Part shown: positions 8,143 to 16,504 of the stretch, in pieces | Layout of the letters: the number at the start of each line of letters is the position of its first letter | How positions within the stretch are numbered: the first letter of the stretch is position 1 | Source: JADJVL01 sp039812765 | GTDB taxonomy: Bacteria > Acidobacteriota > Holophagae > Holophagales > Holophagaceae | Length of the DNA stretch: 60,896 nt | NCBI GenBank assembly: GCA_039812765.1 | Contig: JBDIBF010000011.1 | Location: 1 to 60,896 of the forward strand | Reading direction: 5' to 3' | Made by a program: the position numbers and the translations under genes | Notes under the pieces: model-generated | Seen by the model: the letters and a program-made list of their open reading frames with translations, nothing else | What the model was told of the DNA's origin: nothing | Database searches by the model: none

Positions 8143-9045
8143 ATGAAGGGTCGTCCCGACTGCCCCCACTGCCGGGGCGCGGGGGTGCTGGTGGATCCGG
8201 ACCCCCTCAAGCCCGTCGCCGTGTGCGCCTGCACCCGCGAGGTCGCCGCCGAGGCCCGGGCCGGCGGCATCCCGGCCCGCTACGCCGGCGCCACCTTCGA
8301 GTCCTTCTGGGAATGGTGGAAGCTCCACCATCCGCGGCCCGCGGTGCTGGAGGCCCTGGACCGGGCCCGCGCCCTCCTCCAGCCGCCCCTGAAGGAGACC
8401 CTCTCCGCCGAGCTCGCCAGCAAGCTGGACCACATCGTCCACAAGTGCGGGCGGCACCGGGGCGAGGACGGCGAGGAGGCCTGGAAGACCCTGCGCCCGG
8501 CCCGGGAGCCCCAGGGCTACGCGCTTCTCCAGTCCTGGGCGAGGAGCGATCGCACCACGGCGGACCTGTGGTGGATCGACGGCCCTCCCGGGAGCGGCCG
8601 GAGCACCCTGGCCGCGGCGGCCCTCAAGGCCTGGTGCGCCCGCACCGGCGCGCCGGGGGCCTTCGCCTCCGTGCGCGAGCTGAGCCAGCGCCTGAAGGAC
8701 GTCTACTACGACGTGCGCTCCTGGCAGAACGTGGATTTCCTCAGCGAGCGCGACCTCATGGCGCCCTACCAGGCCGCGCCCTGCCTGGTGCTGGACGACT
8801 GGGACCGGATGGACTCCGACCTCCGGGTGGTGCGGGCCCTGGCGCAGCTCCTGGACCACCGCTACGCCCAGGCTCGGCCCACGCTGCTCACGGCCTCGAA
8901 GGGCGCCTTCGCCCTGCAGCAGCAGGAGGCCTACCCGCTGACGCGACTCGAAGACGCCAGCCTGCTCCACCGGCTCGCCCACGCGCAGCGGGTGGAGCTG
9001 CGGCCCGTGCTCCAGCGCCTGCTGGACTCGGCGCGGGCGGACTGA
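8143..9045 (+). CDS. DnaC/IstB-like AAA+ ATPase with zinc-finger-like N-terminus
   Basis: 300 residues. The N-terminus has CPHCRGAG and CAC, a possible zinc ribbon as in helicase-loader-like proteins. The ATPase core has a Walker A-like GPPGSGRST (about 146-154), Walker B CLVLDDWD and a sensor-like LLTASKG. The invariant Walker A lysine is replaced by arginine (codon cgg), which normally abolishes or strongly weakens ATP hydrolysis, so it may be a nucleotide-binding scaffold only. It sits 24 bases after the sigma factor gene and 9 bases before an exporter gene. A role in replication restart or helicase loading is possible but unproven. Confidence 0.7.
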   Translation: MKGRPDCPHCRGAGVLVDPDPLKPVAVCACTREVAAEARAGGIPARYAGATFESFWEWWKLHHPRPAVLEALDRARALLQPPLKETLSAELASKLDHIVHKCGRHRGEDGEEAWKTLRPAREPQGYALLQSWARSDRTTADLWWIDGPPGSGRSTLAAAALKAWCARTGAPGAFASVRELSQRLKDVYYDVRSWQNVDFLSERDLMAPYQAAPCLVLDDWDRMDSDLRVVRALAQLLDHRYAQARPTLLTASKGAFALQQQEAYPLTRLEDASLLHRLAHAQRVELRPVLQRLLDSARAD

Positions 9046-9054
9046 GGGCGGGGC

Positions 9055-11616
9055 ATGAAACGCGTCCTGCGCGCCCTGCTGCGCCTGCACCTGCGCCGGC
9101 CCCGCGGCCTCGCCTGGGCCGCGGCCCTGCTGACCGCCTTCCTGGCCTGGGGCGCCCTGCGGGTGGAGCGCCGCCTCGACCTCATGAGCCTCCTGCCCAC
9201 GGACCACCCGGCGGTGCGCGCCAGCCTCGAGGCCGGCGTGGGCCGCCAGGAGCTGCTCTTCCTGGTGGCGGAAGGCGACGAGAAGGACGCCGAGGCCCGG
9301 GTCGCCTGGGCCGAGGGGCTGGTGGAGACCCTCCTGGACCGCAGCGGCCTGCCCCTCAACGGCATGGGCGGCGAGGGGCGGCTGGTGCCGCCGGCCCCCG
9401 TCCCCGGGGCCAAGGGCGCGAGCCTGTGGCCGCCCCTCCTGGCGGCGGGCAGCCTCCTCGAGGGGGACGGCGCGGCCCAGCGCCTGCTCACGGAGCAGCT
9501 CTACGCCCTCGCGCCGGGCCTGCTGGGGGACCGCCTGGAGCCCCTGCGGGACCCCGCGAAGGTGCAGGCCCGCCTGGAGGCCTCGGCCCGGGCCCTGCGC
9601 AGCCCGCAGCCCCTCCAGGCCAAGCTGGCCCAGTTCGATCCCCTCGACCTGCGGGGGCTGCTGGAGCCCGGGGGCCTCACCACCCAGGCGGAGCAGACCG
9701 GCCGCGGCCTGCCCGTCGCGCTGCACACCGGCTACCTCACCACCAAGGACGGCCGCTTCGTGCTGGTGCCCCTGGTCCTGGACTTCCCCAGCGGCGACGC
9801 GGCGGCCACCGCCCGGGTCCTCCTGTGGCTGGCGGGCGGGGCCCAGGGCGAGCTGCCGGCGCGCGCGACGCTGCCCCAGGCGGAGGCGGCCCTGCAGCCC
9901 ACCGCCGCGCGGCCCTTCGCCCTGCAGGCCACGGGGGCCCATCCCGTGGCGGCCTGGGAGTCCCACCGCCTGACCCGGGAAGTCCTCGTCAGCATGGCCC
10001 TGAGCTTCATCCTCATCGGCCTCGTCTACTGGATCGGCTACCGCACCCTGGCGGGCTACGGCTTCGTGGTGGTGCCCCTGCTGGCGGGCATGGTGTGGAG
10101 CCTGGGCCTCGTGGGCTGGGTCATGGGCCGCATGAACCTCATGGCCGCGGGCTTCGGCGCCGTGCTGCTGGGCATCGGCGACGACGTGGGCATCCTGCTC
10201 TTCTCGCGCTACCGCGACGAGCGCCAGGCGGGCCGGGGCAAGGCCGCCAGCCTGCGCGTCGCCCTGGTGGGCACGGGGCCCGGCGTGGTGGTGGGCGCCC
10301 TCACCACCGCGCTGGCCTTCCTCGCCACGGCGGTGACCCCCTTCCCGGGCCTGCGGGACCTGGGCCTCACCGCGGGCCTCGGCCTGCTGGCCTGCCTCGT
10401 GGCCACCTTCCTGCTGCTGCCCCCCCTGCTCCTGGCCTTCGACCGCGGCCGGGGCACCTTCGCGCCGCGGGAGGACGCGGTGCACCCGGCCCGGGTGGTG
10501 GCCGGCTGGAAGGCCGCCGCGGCGGGGGCCGCCGTGCTGCTGGCGGGGCTGGCCGCCGCGCGCCTGCACTGGGAGGAGGACCTGCGCCGCTTCCGCCAGC
10601 AGGGCAATCCGGCCCTCGCCCTCCAGGAGCGCCTCGCGAAGGTGCTGGGGGCGGGGCTGCAGCCCCTGGCCCTCCAGATCCCCCTGGACGATCCGGCCCA
10701 GCTGCCCCGGCGCTGGAACGCCGCCGCGGCCATCCTGCGCGCCGAGGGCCTCGTCCTCCCCGAGTGGCGGGAGGCGGACCCCGAGCTGCGCCGGATCCTC
10801 GCCTCCGAGACCTGGCACCGCCGCACCCTGGAGACCGCCACGAAGGCCGGCCTCGACCCCGTGGCCCTGGAGCGGCCCCTCATGGCCCTGCGGGACAGCC
10901 TGGACCAGCCGAGCCACGTGGCGGAGGTGCTGCAATCCCTCTTCCCGCAGCCTCCCGCCGCGCGGATCCCCGACGAGCGCTGGACCCTTCGCGACTGGTT
11001 GCGCAGGCCGGCCCCGCCCGCCCCGCCGCCACCGGCGCTGACCATCCCCATCCGCCTGCCCGAGGCCGCCCAGGAGCGCGTCATGGCGCCCCTGGAGGCG
11101 GCGGGCGCGCGGCTGGTGGGGAACCGCCCCCTCTTCCGCGCGGTGAAGCAGGTGGCCCGCACGGGCCTGCGGGACAGCATCGCCGTGGCCCTCGCGGTGG
11201 TGCTGCTGCTGGTGGCCTGGTTCGGCCGCAGCCTACGCTTCGCCCTCCTCTCCCTGCTGCCCCTGCTGGCGGGCCAGGTCGGCGCCGTGGGCATCCTCGG
11301 CGCCACGGGCGAGCCCCTCACCTTCCTCAGCCTGGTGGCGATCCCCATCGCCCTGGGGGTGAGCGTGGACACCGCCATGAACCTCCTCCACCGCGCCCGC
11401 AGCGATCGCGGCGCCGCCGCCAAGGTGGCCCGGGTGAACGCCGTGTGCGCGGGCACGACCCTGGCCGGCTTCGGCGGCCTCGTGTTCAGCGGCTACCGCA
11501 CCCTGCGGGGCCTGGGCCTGGCCTGCCTCGGGGGCGTGGCCCTCGCGCTGCTGGTGACCCAGTGGCTGCTGCCCTGGGCCCTGGAGCGCTGGCCTCTCGC
11601 GAAGGCGCGGGAGTGA
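9055..11616 (+). CDS. RND-superfamily exporter, MMPL/HpnN-like
   Basis: 853-residue inner-membrane protein with two repeats, each with one N-terminal helix, a large periplasmic domain and a cluster of five helices. The first cluster includes SMALSFILIGLVYW and LLGIGDDVGILLFSRYRDE; the second includes IPIALGVSVDTAMNLLHR. These are the RND transmembrane-4-like motifs with charged residues for proton coupling. The periplasmic region starts RLDLMSLLPTDHPAVR, as in MMPL and hopanoid-transport (HpnN) proteins. Substrate is probably a lipid or other hydrophobic molecule. The TGA overlaps the next gene's GTG. Confidence 0.82.
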   Translation: MKRVLRALLRLHLRRPRGLAWAAALLTAFLAWGALRVERRLDLMSLLPTDHPAVRASLEAGVGRQELLFLVAEGDEKDAEARVAWAEGLVETLLDRSGLPLNGMGGEGRLVPPAPVPGAKGASLWPPLLAAGSLLEGDGAAQRLLTEQLYALAPGLLGDRLEPLRDPAKVQARLEASARALRSPQPLQAKLAQFDPLDLRGLLEPGGLTTQAEQTGRGLPVALHTGYLTTKDGRFVLVPLVLDFPSGDAAATARVLLWLAGGAQGELPARATLPQAEAALQPTAARPFALQATGAHPVAAWESHRLTREVLVSMALSFILIGLVYWIGYRTLAGYGFVVVPLLAGMVWSLGLVGWVMGRMNLMAAGFGAVLLGIGDDVGILLFSRYRDERQAGRGKAASLRVALVGTGPGVVVGALTTALAFLATAVTPFPGLRDLGLTAGLGLLACLVATFLLLPPLLLAFDRGRGTFAPREDAVHPARVVAGWKAAAAGAAVLLAGLAAARLHWEEDLRRFRQQGNPALALQERLAKVLGAGLQPLALQIPLDDPAQLPRRWNAAAAILRAEGLVLPEWREADPELRRILASETWHRRTLETATKAGLDPVALERPLMALRDSLDQPSHVAEVLQSLFPQPPAARIPDERWTLRDWLRRPAPPAPPPPALTIPIRLPEAAQERVMAPLEAAGARLVGNRPLFRAVKQVARTGLRDSIAVALAVVLLLVAWFGRSLRFALLSLLPLLAGQVGAVGILGATGEPLTFLSLVAIPIALGVSVDTAMNLLHRARSDRGAAAKVARVNAVCAGTTLAGFGGLVFSGYRTLRGLGLACLGGVALALLVTQWLLPWALERWPLAKARE

Positions 11617-12668
11617 GCGGGGCCTTCGACCGGCTGCAGGGCGCCCTCGGCCCCGGCCCCTGGCCCGCCGCCGACGTGATGGCCTTCGCCCTCTACGATC
11701 CCGTTCACGGCTACTACCGCCGCCCGGAAGGCCCCTGGGGCTTCGCCGGCAAGGACTACTACACGGCCCTGGACCTGGGCCCGCTGCTCGGCGAGGCCCT
11801 CGCCGTGCGCCTGGAGGCGGCGTGGGAGCGCCTGGACCGGCCGGACCCTTTCACCGTCCTCGAGCCCGGCGCGGGCCGCGGCTGGCTGGGCCGCGACCTG
11901 CTGCGGGCCGCGCGCGGCGACTTCGCGCCGGCCCTGCGTTACATCCATCGCGACGACAACCCTGCGGCGCGGAAGGCCGCGGAGGAGGCCCTCGCGCCCT
12001 GGCTCGCGGAGGGTCGGGCCGCCTTCCTCGCCGAGTCGGAGCGGATCCCCTCCTTCACCGGCGCCGTGGTCAGCAACGAGCTCTTCGACGCCCTGCCGGC
12101 CCAGCCCTGGAAGTGGGACGGCGGCCGCTGGACGCGGGAGGTGCTCACGGAGGCCGGCCCCGCGTGGCAGCCTTTCATTCACGAGGCGAGCGCCGCCTGG
12201 TTCGCCTCCCAGAGCGACGGCCTCGAGCCCGCCGACGGCAGCGTGTGGTGCGAGGCCCTTCCGCGGGTCGCATCCGGACTGGCCGAGGCTCTGGAGCGCG
12301 GCCTCTTCCTCGCCATCGACTACGGCGACCGCGCCGACCGCCTGCTCGCCAAGGGGGCGGACCTGCGCCGCTACAAGGGGCACACGGTGGACGGCGCCTG
12401 GTGGGAGGAGCTGGGCGAGAGCGACCTCACCGCCGACGTGGATTTCACGCGCCTGCTGGCGGTGCTGGAAGGGTGCGGCCTCCGCGAGGCCGGCCACCGC
12501 AGCCTCAGCGCCTGGATCCGCGACCACGCCCCCTTGGCCGACTGGGAGGCCGCCTGGCAGGCCCTCGAGCCTGCCGCGCGGGTGAAGCGCCTGGAGAACC
12601 TCCTGCAGCTCACCATGCCGGGCATGCTCGGCGAGCGGTTCCGGGTGCTGGAGGGGTGGAGGGGCTGA
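11613..12668 (+). CDS. SAM-dependent methyltransferase, MidA/NDUFAF7 (DUF185) family
   Basis: 351 residues from a GTG that overlaps the upstream stop (GTGA); the frame is open further upstream, but only this start fits the family's N-terminus. Features are YDPVHGYYRRP and KDYYTALDLGPLLGEALA near the start, the SAM-binding EPGAGRGWLGRDLL, VVSNELFDALPAQPW, FLAIDYGD and HTVDGAWWEELGESDLTADVDFTRL. The family includes mitochondrial NDUFAF7, which methylates an arginine in complex I; bacterial targets are poorly known. It is probably co-transcribed with the RND exporter. Confidence 0.85.
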   Translation: MSGAFDRLQGALGPGPWPAADVMAFALYDPVHGYYRRPEGPWGFAGKDYYTALDLGPLLGEALAVRLEAAWERLDRPDPFTVLEPGAGRGWLGRDLLRAARGDFAPALRYIHRDDNPAARKAAEEALAPWLAEGRAAFLAESERIPSFTGAVVSNELFDALPAQPWKWDGGRWTREVLTEAGPAWQPFIHEASAAWFASQSDGLEPADGSVWCEALPRVASGLAEALERGLFLAIDYGDRADRLLAKGADLRRYKGHTVDGAWWEELGESDLTADVDFTRLLAVLEGCGLREAGHRSLSAWIRDHAPLADWEAAWQALEPAARVKRLENLLQLTMPGMLGERFRVLEGWRG

Positions 12669-12683
12669 GGGCCACCTTCCCGC

Positions 12684-12711
12684 TTGAACCTCGCAACGTG
12701 ATGGCTACACT
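12684..12711 (+). promoter_or_regulatory. Sigma-70-type promoter for the amidohydrolase pair
   Basis: TTGAAC (12684-12689), a 16-base spacer, then TACACT (12706-12711) lies 17 bases before the ATG at 12729. This is the best -35/-10 pair seen in the window. It fits because the preceding gene ends at 12668 and the two amidohydrolase genes downstream overlap each other. Confidence 0.5.
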
Positions 12712-12728
12712 GCGGGTCGGAGCGCCCC

Positions 12729-14057
12729 ATGAACCGAATCGTGCTCGCGCTGGCGTCAAGCCTCGCGCTGGTGACCCTTCACGCCCAGGAGAAGCCCCAC
12801 GCCTTCGTGGGCGCGCGGATCCTGCCCATCGAGGGCCCGGAGCTCGAGTCCGGCGTGCTCGTGGTGCAGCACGGGAAGATCGTCGCGGTGGGCGGGCCGG
12901 GCACGGCGATTCCGGCGGATGCCATCCGCCACGACGCGAAGGGCAAGGTGATCATGCCCGGGCTCATCGACACCCACAGCCACATCGGCAGCCCCGAGGG
13001 CGCCGACAGCGCGGCCCCCATCCAGCCTGAGGTGCGGGTCTCCGACAGCCTCAACCTGCGCAGCGCCACGGTGATGAAGGCCCGCGCGGGGGGCATCACC
13101 ACCGTCAACGTCATGCCCGGCTCGGGGCACCTGCTGAGCGGGCAGACCATCTACCTCAAGCTCCGGGGCGGCGAGACCGTGGACGCCCTCGCGATCCAGA
13201 AGAAGGCCGACGGTTCCTACCTCGGCGGCATGAAGATGGCCAATGGCACGAACCCCCGCCGGGGCGGCCAGCCCGGCACCACGGGCTTCCCGGGCACGCG
13301 GGCCAAGAGCGCCGCCCTGGTGCGCGAGCAGTTCGTGAAGGCCCAGGAGTACCAGCGCAAGCTCAGGGAGGCCGGCGACGACCCCAAGAAGCGCCCGGCC
13401 CGCGACCTCGCCATGGAGGCGCTGGTGGAGGTGCTCGAGGGCCGGCGCGTGGTGCACCACCACACCCACCGCCACGACGACATCCTCACGGTGCTGCGCC
13501 TCGCCAAGGAGTTCGGCTTCAAGGTGGTGCTGCACCACCTCAGCGAGGGCTGGCGCGTGGCCGACGAGGTGGCGAAGAGCGGCTTCGGCGCCTCGGTGAT
13601 CGTGGTGGACAGCCCCGGCGGCAAGCTGGAGGCCAAGGACATCCGCATGACCACCCCCGCGGCCCTGGCGAAGGCCGGCGCCCTGGTGGGCTTCCACACC
13701 GACGATCCCATCACCGACTCCCGCTGGTTCATGCGCAGCGCGGCCCTCGCGGTGCGCGCGGGCATGGACCGCCGGGCCGCCCTGGAGGGCATGACCCTGA
13801 ACGGCGCCAAGCTCCTGGACCTCCAGGATCGCGTGGGCTCCCTGAAGCCCGGCAAGGACGCGGACTTCCTGCTCCTCAGCGGCGACCCCCTGAGCGTCTA
13901 CGCCCACGTGGAGCAGACCTGGGTGGAGGGGGCCAAGGTCTTCGACCGCGGCGACCCCGACCAGCGCAAGTACGCCGTGGGCGGCTTCGGCGCCAGCCAC
14001 GACACCGACGACCTCACCCACCTGCTGGCCCTGGAAGCCGAGGAGACCTACCAGTGA
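12729..14057 (+). CDS. Exported amidohydrolase (imidazolonepropionase-like), catalytic
   Basis: 442 residues with a signal peptide (MNRIVLALASSLALVTLHAQ). Metal ligands of the amidohydrolase superfamily are present: H83xH85 in LIDTHSHIG, a His-rich strand VVHHHTHRHDD, HH in KVVLHHLSEG and the Asp in FHTDDPI. The C-terminal beta-sandwich piece LKPGKDADFLLLSGDPL is typical. It should hydrolyse an amide or a cyclic amide in the periplasm; the substrate is unknown. It overlaps the paralogous gene that follows. Confidence 0.85.
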   Translation: MNRIVLALASSLALVTLHAQEKPHAFVGARILPIEGPELESGVLVVQHGKIVAVGGPGTAIPADAIRHDAKGKVIMPGLIDTHSHIGSPEGADSAAPIQPEVRVSDSLNLRSATVMKARAGGITTVNVMPGSGHLLSGQTIYLKLRGGETVDALAIQKKADGSYLGGMKMANGTNPRRGGQPGTTGFPGTRAKSAALVREQFVKAQEYQRKLREAGDDPKKRPARDLAMEALVEVLEGRRVVHHHTHRHDDILTVLRLAKEFGFKVVLHHLSEGWRVADEVAKSGFGASVIVVDSPGGKLEAKDIRMTTPAALAKAGALVGFHTDDPITDSRWFMRSAALAVRAGMDRRAALEGMTLNGAKLLDLQDRVGSLKPGKDADFLLLSGDPLSVYAHVEQTWVEGAKVFDRGDPDQRKYAVGGFGASHDTDDLTHLLALEAEETYQ

Positions 14058-15295
14058 CGCGCCTCGCCTGCCTCCTCGCCCCCCTCCTCGGCTTCGGCGC
14101 CTCCCTGTCCGCGCAGTCCCTCGCCATCCGCGCCGACCTCCTCCACACCGCCGCCGGGCCTGCCCTCAAGGACGGCGTGGTGCTCATCCAGGACGGGAAG
14201 ATCCGGGCCGTGGGCCGCGCCTCGGAGGTGAAGATCCCGAGCGGCGTCGCCGTGCGCCGCGCCAAGGTCGCCACGCCGGGCTTCGTGGACGGCCGCAGCA
14301 CCGTCGGCCTCTCGGGCCTGCTCAACCAGCCCCACGACCAGGACCAGCTGGAGGCCAGCGCCCCCCTGCAGCCCGAGCTGCGGGCCCTGGACGCCTACAA
14401 CGGCCGCGATCCGCTGGTCGCCTACGTCCGCAGCCTGGGCGTGACCACCGTGCACACCGGCCACGGCCCCGGCGCCCTCATCAGCGGGCAGACCTTCGTG
14501 GTGAAGACCGACGCGCCCGAGGTCACCCGGGGCGTGCTGAAGGCCGAGGCCATGGTGGCGGCGACCCTGGGGGACGGCGCACGGGGCCGCGACGGCAAGG
14601 CGCCGGGCACCCGCGCCAAGCAGATCGCCATGCTCCGTGCCGAGCTCGTCGCGGCCCAGGAGTACGCGCGCAAGCAGAAGGACGCCGAGAAGGGCAAGGA
14701 GCCGAGTCGCGACCTGCGCAAGGAGGCCCTGCTGCCGGTGCTGCGCGGGGAGCTGCCCCTGCTGGTCACCGCCCACCGCGCCCAGGACATCCTCTCGGTG
14801 CTGCGCCTGGCGAAGGAGTTCGGCCTAGCCATCGTGCTGGACGGCGGCGCCGAGGCCTACCTGGTGCTCGACGAGCTCAAGGCCGCGAAGGTGCCGGTGC
14901 TGCTGCACCCCACCATGGCCCGGGCCGGCGGCGAGACCGAGAACCTGAGCCTCGAGACCGCGGCGAAGCTGAAGGCCGCGGGCATCCCCTTCGCCTTCCA
15001 GAGCGGCTTCGAGGGCTACGTGCCCAAGACCCGGGTGGTGCTCTTCGAGGCCGCCATGGCCGCGGCCAACGGCCTCGCCTTCGACGACGTCCTCCAGGCC
15101 CTCACCCTCGCCCCGGCGCGCCTCCTGGGCGTCGCGGACCGCGTGGGCAGCCTGGAGCCGGGCAAGGACGGCGACGTGGCCCTCTTCGACGGGGACCCCT
15201 TCGAGTGGACCACCCACTGCGTGGGCACCGTCATCGGCGGCGTGGTGGCCAGCGAGGGCGAGGAGACCGGCCGCGAGGTTCCGCCCGCCCGCTAG
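14054..15295 (+). CDS. Exported amidohydrolase paralogue lacking the metal-binding motif
   Basis: 413 residues from GTG 14054, overlapping the upstream stop (GTGA), with a signal peptide ending SLSAQ. It follows the upstream protein along its whole length, including SGQT, the GTRAK stretch, SVLRLAKEFG and SLEPGKDGDVALFDGDPFEW. At the HxH position it reads FVDGRSTVG, and the double-His strand is VLLHPT, so most metal ligands are lost. It may form a heterodimer with its neighbour as a pseudoenzyme, a common arrangement of such gene pairs. Its TAG shares the bases CTAG with the stop of the convergent thpR. Confidence 0.8.
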   Translation: MTRLACLLAPLLGFGASLSAQSLAIRADLLHTAAGPALKDGVVLIQDGKIRAVGRASEVKIPSGVAVRRAKVATPGFVDGRSTVGLSGLLNQPHDQDQLEASAPLQPELRALDAYNGRDPLVAYVRSLGVTTVHTGHGPGALISGQTFVVKTDAPEVTRGVLKAEAMVAATLGDGARGRDGKAPGTRAKQIAMLRAELVAAQEYARKQKDAEKGKEPSRDLRKEALLPVLRGELPLLVTAHRAQDILSVLRLAKEFGLAIVLDGGAEAYLVLDELKAAKVPVLLHPTMARAGGETENLSLETAAKLKAAGIPFAFQSGFEGYVPKTRVVLFEAAMAAANGLAFDDVLQALTLAPARLLGVADRVGSLEPGKDGDVALFDGDPFEWTTHCVGTVIGGVVASEGEETGREVPPAR

Positions 15296-15828
15296 GCGCC
15301 GAGCGCCACCTCGCCCAGGGCCCGGTGCGTGGCGCCGGCGGGACCCAGGTCGCTGTGGAAGAGCACCACCCGCGCCGCCCGCCACCGCGGCGCGGGCGGC
15401 AGCTCCGGCAGGGCGGGCAGCCGCGCGGGCTCCCGGAAGCGCGCCAGGGTGAGGTGCGGGCGGAAGGGCCGGTCCTCCAGCTCGACGAAGGCGGACATGG
15501 CCCGGCCCAGCCGGGCGTGCGCCTCCAGCAGGCGCGTGTCCGGGGTGACGCCCACTCCCAGCACCCGGGCGCGCTCCGGCCTCGGGAAGGCCAGCCAGTC
15601 CGTGCCCTCCAGGTCCAGGGCGGGCAGCCCCGCCAGGGCCCGGCGCCCGGCCTCGAGCACGGCGGGAAGGCGCGCCTCCTCGACCTCGCCGAGGAAGCAG
15701 AGGGTGAGGTGGGCCTGGCGGGCGTCCGCGAGCCGCGCGCCCTTCAGCCGGGGTCGCAGCTCGCCCTGCAGCGCGGCCATCCAGGCGCGGAAGGCGTCCG
15801 GCGCGGGCAGGGCCCAGAAGAGGCGCAC
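15292..15828 (-). CDS. thpR: RNA 2',3'-cyclic phosphodiesterase (LigT/ThpR, 2H family)
   Basis: 178 residues, GTG start. Two HxTx catalytic motifs, HLTLCFLG (His40) and HLTLARF (about residue 125), define the 2H phosphoesterase family. The starting MRLFWALPAPDA and the size fit ThpR, which opens 2',3'-cyclic phosphates and can ligate tRNA halves in vitro. It starts three bases after the MOSC gene stop, in a leftward run of genes. Confidence 0.88.
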   Translation of the reverse strand: MRLFWALPAPDAFRAWMAALQGELRPRLKGARLADARQAHLTLCFLGEVEEARLPAVLEAGRRALAGLPALDLEGTDWLAFPRPERARVLGVGVTPDTRLLEAHARLGRAMSAFVELEDRPFRPHLTLARFREPARLPALPELPPAPRWRAARVVLFHSDLGPAGATHRALGEVALGA

Positions 15829-15831
15829 GGC

Positions 15832-16500
15832 CTACTCCCGGCCCGCGGCGCGCGCCCGCAGCTTCTCGGGCCAGTGGGGCGTGAGCCGCGGCACCTCGGC
15901 GGCGGCGCGGGCCTCCGCGGGATCCTCCGCGGCCCGCCAGTAGGCCTTCAGGAGCCGGGCCACGGTCCAGCCGGGATTCGGACGCTCCAGGAGGACGACC
16001 TCGCCCTCCGGCGCCACCACGCCCTCCTCCAGCACGCGGAAGTACCAGCCGCCCCGGGCCGTGGCCCAGACCCGCGCCACCACGTCGCCGCGCCCGAAGC
16101 GCCGCGCCAGGGTTCCGCAGGGCTGGCGCGGATGGCTCACCTGCAGCGTGGCGCCGCCGATCCGCCACGTGTCGCCGATGCAGACCTCGTCGTCCAGCAG
16201 GCCCTCGAAGAGCAGGTTCTCCCCGAAGGCGCCGGGGCCGGCGTCGAGGCCCTCGGCCCGCCAGTCCGCGTAGTGCTCGGAGGCGTAGCCGAGCACCGCC
16301 TGGTCGGGGCCGCCGTGGTGCCGCGCGTCGGCCACCTCGTCGCCCTCGAGGCCGAGGCGGGACAGGCGCACGGGGCCTTCCACCGGCTCCTTGAAGATGG
16401 CGCTGCGCCAGGGCTTCCGGAGCGGATCGGCCGCGTCCGCCTCCCCGAGGGCGCGGACGCGGCCGGTGCGCAGGCCGACGAGCCGGGGCTTCCCGGCCAT
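15832..16500 (-). CDS. MOSC domain protein, YiiM-like
   Basis: 222 residues. The MOSC core includes GLEGDEVADARHHGGPDQAVLGYASEHY, GAFGENLLFEGLLDDEVCIGD and the conserved cysteine in VSHPRQPCGTLARRF, then a C-terminal helical part as in YiiM. MOSC proteins bind a molybdenum-sulfur cofactor; YiiM-type members reduce N-hydroxylated bases and other N-hydroxylated compounds. It lies four bases after the DUF2059 gene on the same strand. Confidence 0.82.
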   Translation of the reverse strand: MAGKPRLVGLRTGRVRALGEADAADPLRKPWRSAIFKEPVEGPVRLSRLGLEGDEVADARHHGGPDQAVLGYASEHYADWRAEGLDAGPGAFGENLLFEGLLDDEVCIGDTWRIGGATLQVSHPRQPCGTLARRFGRGDVVARVWATARGGWYFRVLEEGVVAPEGEVVLLERPNPGWTVARLLKAYWRAAEDPAEARAAAEVPRLTPHWPEKLRARAAGRE

Positions 16501-16504
16501 GGCC

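Noticed and set aside
6940..10935. Long minus-strand open frame opposite the sigma factor, ATPase and exporter genes
   Set aside because: Low-complexity His/Gly/Gln/Arg-rich translation, no domain, and full overlap with well-supported genes on the other strand.
8223..11612. Very long open frame ending at 12668
   Set aside because: Only the last 351 codons (from 11613) match a known family. The rest is a Gly/Ala/Arg/Pro-rich shadow of the ATPase and exporter genes in another frame, as is usual in DNA this G+C-rich.
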